Source: Saussurea involucrata
Lineage: Eukaryota > Streptophyta > Magnoliopsida > Asterales > Asteraceae
Reading direction: 5' to 3'
NCBI GenBank assembly: GCA_033807775.1
Contig: CM066320.1
Location: forward strand, 182,267,784 to 182,331,783
Length of the DNA stretch: 64,000 nt
The notes under the pieces were generated by a model, which saw nothing but the letters and a program-made list of their open reading frames with translations, did not search any database and was not told the DNA's origin. Numbering within the stretch: the stretch's first letter is position 1; every line of letters starts with the position of its first letter. Both the position numbers and the translations under genes were made by a program. Shown here piece by piece: positions 56,966-64,000 of this stretch.

Positions 56966-58685
56966 AATATCTAATGTCACATATGAAGGAGTTCAAATAC
57001 ATGATAAAATATTAATCAACTAATTAAGTTGGTATCAATTAAATTAATATAATATATTGATCGTTTGATTTGGTTCATAAGTGAGACCTCTATGTATTTC
57101 TCCTCATTCTAATTCATACCCAAAACTTGGGGTGTTAGTGTTACATATAAATCTCATTTTAAACTTGTTAACATTATGGTTGGTCGTCTTTCCCATTAAA
57201 TACGATTAGATACACGCTCACGCGTGATACAACGTAAAATATTCCGAATATAAAACTGAAAACTTGAAAGAATAATTTTGTTTCATGTTTAATTTTATTA
57301 TCCATTACATAATGTCAATAATAACCATAATATTTTTTAAAAGGAGTATAGATAGATAAACATAGATAAGAGTGTAAAATGTACAAATTTAAAAAATCTC
57401 GATACATAATTTTTTGAAATATCTCGATATGTATTTATGGTATTTTAGTTTCAATAATTACGAATTGTGTATTTTTAATATAATAAGGATGCAAAATGAA
57501 AAATGAAAATATAAGAAATATAAAACAAATTAATTCGTATATATTCATGATATTTAATAATATGATTAAATCCAAATTATTCAATATTGGACTCATTTCG
57601 AAGGTATTGACGAGACGATTACAATTGTGTAATTTGTAAAAAATATTTGTTTAAAGCATTTTAGTTCATATACAATTATTTATGTTAAAATGATAAGGGT
57701 TTAAAACGAAAAATGAAAAATAAGGGATTAAAATTAAACTGAATAACTAATTATAAAGGTATTAAATATATGTTACATATTTAAAAAGGATTTTGTTGGG
57801 AGAGATATATAGAGAAATGTGTATGGAGTGATAATGGGTATGCTTTAGAAGTTGTACGACATACTATTATCTAATAGATAAACAAACTATGACTTTGATT
57901 TGGTTTGGTTTGATTTGGTTTGTTAACGGTTTTTGAATATTCTTTGTTTCACTTTTTAGTTTAATTTATCAATTTATCGTATTTCTTCTTATACACAAAC
58001 TTTAGATTATTATCTTATTATTTTTTAAGACAAAAAAAACTTCTATTTTAAAAATAATATTTCATTATATAACTACTCATAAATGGCATATATAATAACT
58101 CATCAAATATTACATTAAAAGTCATTATATTATCTTCTATTATTTTGGACATGTTTTGATCAAAACCTCATAAAAACAAAAATATAATCCTTGTATATGG
58201 GCATATGACTAAATAATTGTTGGGAGTAGGTTTGTGTCTCAAGGTATTAAATATTGTTATTATTAAAGAAGTTATATTAAATATTATTATTTATTAAAAA
58301 ACTTATTTTAAATGTATCAAATTAAGCAATAACATAGTGTGCGGATATTGGATTTCTAATTGAAAAATTAAACAAAACATGGCTCACTAATCCGTAAACA
58401 GCTCAATAATCGAGAAGCCTCGGGTCGATCGTCCGTTAAGAGATTGTTGCTGTTGGTTGGTTGATGGGAGGCACGTTTGTTTAATCCTCGCAAACAGGCT
58501 GTGGTTTCTCACCGACGAAGTCGCAACAATCTACCGGGTTTCGTAGGAGCAGTTTTTTTCCAGCTTTTTTTTGCGATTAGTTGCAAATTTCTGGGTTGTG
58601 TTCGATTTAGGTGGTGTCCTTTTCAGGACTGTATTATTATGGTTTCGTGGCTCCTTTCTGTACTTTGGTTGGTATTTAATAAAGG
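56966..58685. other. AT-rich spacer with an inverted repeat copy
   Basis: No gene recognised. About 57535-57680 matches the inverse of 3165-3345. The slightly GC-richer stretch 58390-58680 has a short open frame with no motif I can identify. Confidence 0.45.
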
Positions 58686-59044
58686 GAAATTAATTAAAAT
58701 GCCCCAACATTGAAAGTGACTTACCAAAGTACCCCAAAAAATTTACTTCTTACCGAAATGCCCTTTTTTTCCGCGATAGGATCCCGCGATAGCGGGCAGG
58801 GACTGAAAGTGTAAAATTTTGCAAGATTATTTACACTTTCAGTCCCTATAGCGGGCCATCGCGGGCCTCGATCGCGGGGGCCAGGGACTGAAAGTGTAAA
58901 TATTTCTTGCAAAAATTTTCACAATTGGTCCCTGCCCGCGATCGCAGGATCCTATCGCGGAAAAAGAGGGCATTTCGGTAAGAATTTTTTTTTTTTGATA
59001 CTTTGATAAGTCACTTTCAATCTTGGGGTATTTTAATAAATTTC
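58686..59044. mobile_element. Foldback element with CGCGAT hairpins
   Basis: 359 bp whose two halves pair almost end to end. Outer arms GAAATTAATTAAAATGCCCC ... GAAAGTGACTTA match the inverse at 59044. Inner arms contain CCGCGATAGGATCC, CCCGCGATAGCGGGCAGGGA and CACTTTCAGTCCCT, both orientations. No ORF; superfamily uncertain. Confidence 0.8.
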
Positions 59045-60437
59045 TTCTTCCTTTCAAAAAAAAAAATTAATCTTTTAGTTTAAATATTTAGAAGATATGG
59101 GCACAAATATATCAAATGGTGGATTAAACAATTGGATTCTTTTCTCAAGGTACACTCATATTTTCTACCATTTTGTCGTTATCGAATCGAATAAAGACTT
59201 GTGGAAAATATATATAATAGATCTTTTTGTATCAAACATCATGAGTTCATGACAATTGAATATGCTATTCATATGTTATTTTATAATAACTATAATAAAG
59301 TTACAAGTAGCTAGACAAAAAAATTCATAAACTCAAAAGAAAAGGATGAAAGTGTTGCCATAGCAGTGATGACTGATATAAATCAATTAACAATTATTTA
59401 TTTATTTGTTATTATTTATTAAGATATGTTTGAAATAAAATAGTTGAAAATAGACACCACATACGAGGTGACTTATGAATTTTTTTGAAATTATCTATAA
59501 ATTACTCCCCACCATTAGGATTTCTAATCACTTTCTAAAATGATATCTCACCATAAAAACCCATGTTTAGCCCCGTTCATCAAGTGGATCCCGCTCTTAT
59601 AGCTCAGAATAAACTACGTGCATTAAGATATGAAGGCTTCTTGGTATGCACAATGCAATTATATTTCCCCCTAAGTCTGTCCATAGATCAAATTATTTCG
59701 TGGATGAGATTTCACTTGCCTGTCTACTATTATAACTTAAACCATGATGTGACGTAAATTATATATACATTTTTATATATTATTTAAATTCCACCAAATT
59801 AGACAAACAAGAGTTTTCAACATGGAATTATATTCTCATAATCCAAAATATATCCGTTAACCCAAACATAATCTAACTAATTTAATAAATTTATTTTATT
59901 GAATTATACTTTTTTATTTTTTGAAATATTTATTTTTTCAAAGTATTTTTTGTTTAAAAAAATTAAAAAAGGGCATTTTGGTCATTTACTCATTTATCAA
60001 TATTTTATTCTAATTCCAAATCTATATTTTGTGAAGCAAACAGATATATTTAAAAATATATATATCTGTCAACCGAACATGTGGTCAAACCTAACAACGT
60101 TTCACTTCGATTCCTCAATGTCAAATTTTATTTAATTGATTCTATTCTATCAAAAAAACATTTTTGCAAACCAAACGTCACCTTAGACCATCAAACCATA
60201 TCGGTTTTCATATTGCCAAAAAAAACATATATAAACAAACAGATCTACCCAAACCACAATAAAAAGATCCATAACAAATAAAATGCTCGTTCAAGATCTT
60301 AACTCTTTAAAAATACCAAAACAAGATTTTGAATAACAAATCCTTCAATTATTCTAATAAAATCTTAGTGTGAATCAAATCCAACAAATGATTACAATTT
60401 CAGTACTTAACTAATAGGCATAATTTAATTGATTTAA
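59045..60437. other. AT-rich spacer
   Basis: No gene or RNA recognised. One edge (AAACCAAACGTCACCTTA near 60167-60185) resembles a MITE terminus, but I could not find its partner. Confidence 0.4.
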
Positions 60438-62152
60438 GAGTAAATTATATGATTGGTCCTTGTAGTTTACATAAAATTGCACTATTGGTCCCTAAAATGA
60501 AATAATTACGTGTTTGATCCCTGTGGTTACATTTTCTCACGCCTTTGGTCCCTTTTTTCTAACTCTGTTAGATGATTCTGTTAAATAAGTTAACTAGGAG
60601 GGCATGTTAGTCATTTTCCTCACATTCTTTATTTTTCTATTAAAAATAAAAGAGTAATTACATAGTATTTATTATTATTTTAATTTGACTTTTTAATTTT
60701 TTTATATAAAATACAAAACCCTAAAAGTCTCTACCATGTACAACCTCTCATCCATTCTTTCCACCCATAGTCGTCGGCAACAAAAACTTGAACCCCCCCT
60801 GCTCTTCCTCCATCTTCGACGAGCACTCCTATCGACGACAACCTTCACCCTCGCCCTTTTTTATCACTGTGCAACCACCACAGAGATCACCGTCTGTTGC
60901 CGAGAAGTCGAGAACCACGCCCCTCAACTTGTCATCTCGATCTATCTCTACCTCCCTTACATCCCACCGATCCAACAACTTCTGACGGTTTACTTCATCA
61001 TCTTCGGTATTCTCCTCTCTATCTCCGGTGTTTCCAACCACCCTTTCTTCCTCCTTTTCGTCGCCCCCAAACACCGTCTTCTTCCTCCGCCTACACCACC
61101 GCACCACCAGAAGCAACATAACATTAGCAGGTCGTGAACTTGAACATTGTGGATTCGCAAGTTAACACAACAAGATTCGCAAACTTTTAATGGTGTGTTC
61201 AGATATGTAATGGATTTTTTCCTCGTCTTCAAAGTTTGTTAATCGGAACAAGGGATTCTTCGATCGATTGGATTTGGAACCACATAAACCATCTCTGGCT
61301 CATAAACCACCCTACTGATAACATACATGATTTAGATCAATTTGAAACTTCATAAACCACCTTCATTCGTCCCTAACCCACCATTTCACAGATGCAAGTT
61401 TTGGCATTGATCCCGCTGAAGAACCCCCAGTCATCACATGGGATTTTTTTTTATAAATTAGGATATATATTTATTAGATTGATCAAATTTTGTGTTGCTA
61501 ACTGTTTGAATGTATTATTGATTTTGTATCATGTTATTTCTATGAAACTTGGATTTTTTTATTAAGATTTCATGATGAATATGTAATTTGGCCATATTTT
61601 TTCATATATTTATCTGTTTTGTTAGCTTTAGGGCATCCGCAATGGTCGACCTATTGCCAAAGACTTGAGGAATAAAAAAAAATAAAAAAATAAGGTGGGA
61701 CCCACAATAACTTGATCTCAATTTAGAAACCCTCTCACAAGACTTCTTCAAATGACTTGGTCTGCACCAAGTCATTAGTATCAAGCTATTACTTTAATTA
61801 ATAAACAAATGGTGGGGTCCACCACTCAAAGACTTGATCAAGTCTTTTTTGGTCACCATTGGAGATGCTCTTATGGTTGATGGTGGGTGGTGGTTGATGG
61901 TGGTCATTGATTGTGATGGTAGGTGATGGTGTGTGTATTAAATGGTTTTAACAAAAAACAATAAATTAATTAAATGACTAAAGTACCCCTTTAAACTAAC
62001 AGTGTTAAGAATATCATCTAACGGTGTTAGGGCATAAGGACCAATGGTGTGTGAAAATGTAAACCACAGGGACCAAACATGTAATTATTTCATTTTAGGG
62101 ACCAACAGTGCAATTTTATGTAAACCACATGGACCAATCATGTAATTTACTC
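60438..62152. mobile_element. Mutator-like element 2 with about 180-bp TIRs
   Basis: Ends GAGTAAATTATATGATTGGTCC and its inverse are flanked by the 9-bp duplication TTGATTTAA (60429-60437, 62153-62161). The interior includes a C-rich stretch (60770-61130) open in several frames on both strands, likely captured exon or UTR DNA, and a nested Harbinger MITE. No transposase. Confidence 0.86.
61631..61870. mobile_element. Harbinger-type MITE inside MULE 2
   Basis: 240 bp with TTA on both sides (61628-61630, 61871-61873). Ends GGGCATCCGCAATGG and the inverse AGAGCATCTCCAATGG, a common plant Tourist-like terminus. Internal CAAGTCATT/ACTTGATC palindromes. No ORF. Confidence 0.82.
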
Positions 62153-62319
62153 TTGATTTAATCATAGAAAATAAAATTTTGTTTAAATAATTTTGGAAAG
62201 CTTCTGCAATCATTTCAAATATGGCATTAATTAGCATGATAGATAATATAAAGCTAAACAAAACAGGCTGGTTTGGGAAGGTTATTGGAGCATATATTTC
62301 CATCCATTATTGGGGTCAC

Positions 62320-62351
<32 letters not shown>

Positions 62352-62354
<3 letters not shown>

Positions 62355-62589
62355 GTGGGTTCAAACGAGAATGAATGCTATTTAAAAGAATAAAGGAATA
62401 ACTCTCAACCATTCATTTTTAAAAACAATTCCAAAAATAATCACTGATTTTTGGAAGTTTATTATTTTTGGAATTATTCATAATCACTGATTTTTGGAAG
62501 TTATTATTTTTGGAATTATTCATAAAAATGATTGGTTGTAAGTTATTCCTTTATTCTTTTAAATAGTTGTCATTCTCGTATGATCCTCA

Positions 62590-62592
<3 letters not shown>
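62352..62592. mobile_element. Micron-like MITE 5
   Basis: Imperfect TIRs of about 70 bp (GAGGTGGGTTCAAACGAGAA ... AATAAAGGAATAAC). (TA)n tracts directly abut both ends (left to 62351, right 62594-62649). An internal tandem of CACTGATTTTTGGAAGTT and ATTATTTTTGGAATTATTC is seen. Its right half matches 40985-41073. Confidence 0.75.
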
Positions 62593-62650
<58 letters not shown>

Positions 62651-63392
62651 CTGCAGTTAATTAGATTCTTTTTAAGTTGCATATCTTAAATAGCTTCCAT
62701 TTGCTTTACAAAAATAATATAATAAAGTGGTATGTCTTCTTAATTATAACTATTAATGGCCACTAAAAAATAATATCATAATAAAACTTGCTTTTGAAAA
62801 CAATTTTACATAATACTTTTAAAAAGTAATGCCTTGTATATATCAGTTATTTTCTAAGAGGTTAAGTTGTTTGGCAGTTGCTGAATGGTTAGGTACATAA
62901 TGATTAAGAGGCTATTATAATATATTACAAAATAAAATATGGTTGTTTGGTAATTGTTGGAATAAAATTAGGGTGTTGAATGGTTAAGGGACATCTAAGA
63001 TACAAAATCATTCAGAGGGTTTTAGAATTTTTTTGCCAAACAAGATTTACCTCTTAGCGATTCAGATGTTGCCTTTTAATGAAACTATTAAGAGGTAAAC
63101 AAACATCCCCTAAAATAAGTTTTAAACATTAAAGTACAAACAAATTTTATTTGTAACTCAAAACTAAGTGTACATGTAACTTGTTTGACACTTCTTAAGA
63201 TTAAATGGCGTGTTGTATTCTTGATTAATTTGTTTATGTATTTGAGGAAAAAGGTCAAACTATGAACAAATCGTAGATCCCATTTGAACACACACCAACA
63301 TCAATTTTGTAGTAAATCACAAGTAAACTTTCTTTGTACATATTTCTATTTAATTATACATAAATTATATATAAACCCAAAAAAGCTTCGAT
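62593..63392. other. AT-rich spacer with a possible MITE
   Basis: Starts with a (TA)n tract of about 55 bp. At 62858-63060, CTAAGAGGTTAAGTTGTTTGGCA faces an imperfect inverse (TTGCCAAACAAGATTTACCTCTTAG), possibly a degraded hAT-type MITE. No gene until the cyclin exon. Confidence 0.4.
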
Positions 63393-63648
63393 TTACAGCG
63401 TGATTCGAGTGATCTGATTGTACCCTCGTTGTTGAGATTTAATTTCTTCGGCACATCGTAACGTTTTCTCAATATGGTAACCACCTCCAATGCTCACTTC
63501 CCTCTCTAAATGGCAACAATAGCTCTCAAATACACTCACGTTTACATGCATTTTGAAGTTCATTAAAAACAGAAACTCAAGCTCTAATGTGTTCATTTCT
63601 TCTGTTGTTATGCCTCCAACTCTTGCAAAGTATGAGTTTCTGTAATTC
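63393..63648 (-). CDS. Cyclin-U/P-type cyclin, last coding exon (partial gene)
   Basis: On the minus strand a good acceptor (TTTTGTTGCAG) at 63649 opens an exon reading NSYFARVGGITTEEMNTLE, then EFLFLMNFKMHVNVSVFESY, CCHLEREVSIGGGYHIEK and RCAEEIKSQQ, with a TAA stop at 63393-63395. This is the end of the cyclin box and the C-terminus of plant U-type (P-type) cyclins, closest in my memory to the CYCU2 group, which bind CDKA and are related to yeast PHO80-like cyclins. The frame enters with one base of a split codon. The remaining exons lie beyond 64000. The exon looks intact. Confidence 0.88.
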
Positions 63649-64000
63649 CTGCAACAAAATTAAACTAAATTAGATATTAAATCCCACAATTAAATTTTCT
63701 ATGAAGCTGTATATGTTTTTTCATTTTTAATTAATGGTCCAGAAATATATATTTGTGACATTTTTATCCTCCCATTTGACAGTTTGATGGCATTAAGTGT
63801 TGTACCTTGGTATATTTAAAACACTTGGCCCCGTTGGTGATGCATAAATCATATATGTTTTTGTCGTATAGTATAACTATATCATGCATGACTTGAACGA
63901 TAGCTTTAATTAAAAATATATGAAATTGGTGAATATATTAATTGGTTTACTAATCTTGTATATATATAAAAGTTATTATATAACAATAGAGCAAGTTTCA
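63649..64000 (-). other. Intron of the cyclin gene (to window end)
   Basis: AT-rich sequence directly upstream of the acceptor. I find no second cyclin exon in these 352 bases, so the intron is at least this long. Confidence 0.7.

Noticed and set aside
58477..58713. 78-codon ORF before the foldback element
   Set aside because: No recognisable motif, no partner exons, and its end runs into the repeat.
60736..61137. 133-codon ORF in MULE 2 with hydrophobic stretches
   Set aside because: The C-rich sequence is open in several frames on both strands; no family signature.
62858..63060. Possible hAT-type MITE
   Set aside because: Terminal similarity is imperfect and no 8-bp target duplication was found; left as part of a spacer note.

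Overview
This is plant nuclear DNA. It holds two host genes far apart, plant-type LTR retrotransposons primed by initiator-Met tRNA, TIR mini-elements and long AT-rich spacers. The Gag and post-pol ORFs of the copia elements resemble proteins I associate with Asteraceae (lettuce/daisy family) genomes. That placement is inferred and moderately confident. I see no RNA genes, CRISPR arrays or bacterial features.

Host genes. A complete intronless ZAT-type C2H2 zinc-finger repressor lies at 877-2388 (minus). The last coding exon of a U/P-type cyclin (CYCU2-like) lies at 63393-63648 (minus) and the gene continues beyond the window. A MATH-domain gene scrap lies at 3442-3636 (minus). Between them the window is almost entirely mobile DNA.

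Nested LTR stack, 6605-40197. The outer element is a Sirevirus-like Ty1/copia (LTRs 6605-6854 and 39948-40197, target duplication CATTC). A Ty3/gypsy chromovirus (19388-39465, TSD GTATC, 2.3 kb LTRs) has landed inside its post-pol ORF. The gypsy contains two gag-only, pol-less Sirevirus-type elements: one in its leader (21976-27705, minus, TSD TACGT) and one in its 3' LTR (32899-37474, with an abnormal 106-bp target duplication and a clipped 3' end). Outer pol and gypsy gag-pol are each broken by one or two nonsense codons.

Region 40203-56970. It holds small TIR elements, a MULE (42154-45225, TSD TATTAATTT) containing a gypsy solo LTR (TSD TCTCG), another gypsy solo LTR (45459-47113), and a non-coding LARD (48005-55805, TSD CATAT) inserted in a palindrome-rich mini-element. 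Several mini-elements sit directly in TA microsatellites, as described for rice Micron.

Region 56970-64000. AT-rich spacer with a foldback element, a second MULE (60438-62152, TSD TTGATTTAA) carrying a Harbinger-type MITE, one more TA-flanked MITE, then the cyclin exon.

Most interesting signals: (a) the retroelements carry dense clusters of short CpG-containing repeats in LTRs or leaders, and two repeat vocabularies (TCGCAA/TTGCGA and TCCGGRTAA) recur in elements of different superfamilies; (b) the Sirevirus-like gag ORFs are followed by a TTTTGCAG splice-acceptor-like signal, two of three also having a donor-like GTAA just before the gag ATG; (c) the 106-bp aberrant target duplication with a retroelement end lost in a C9 tract.
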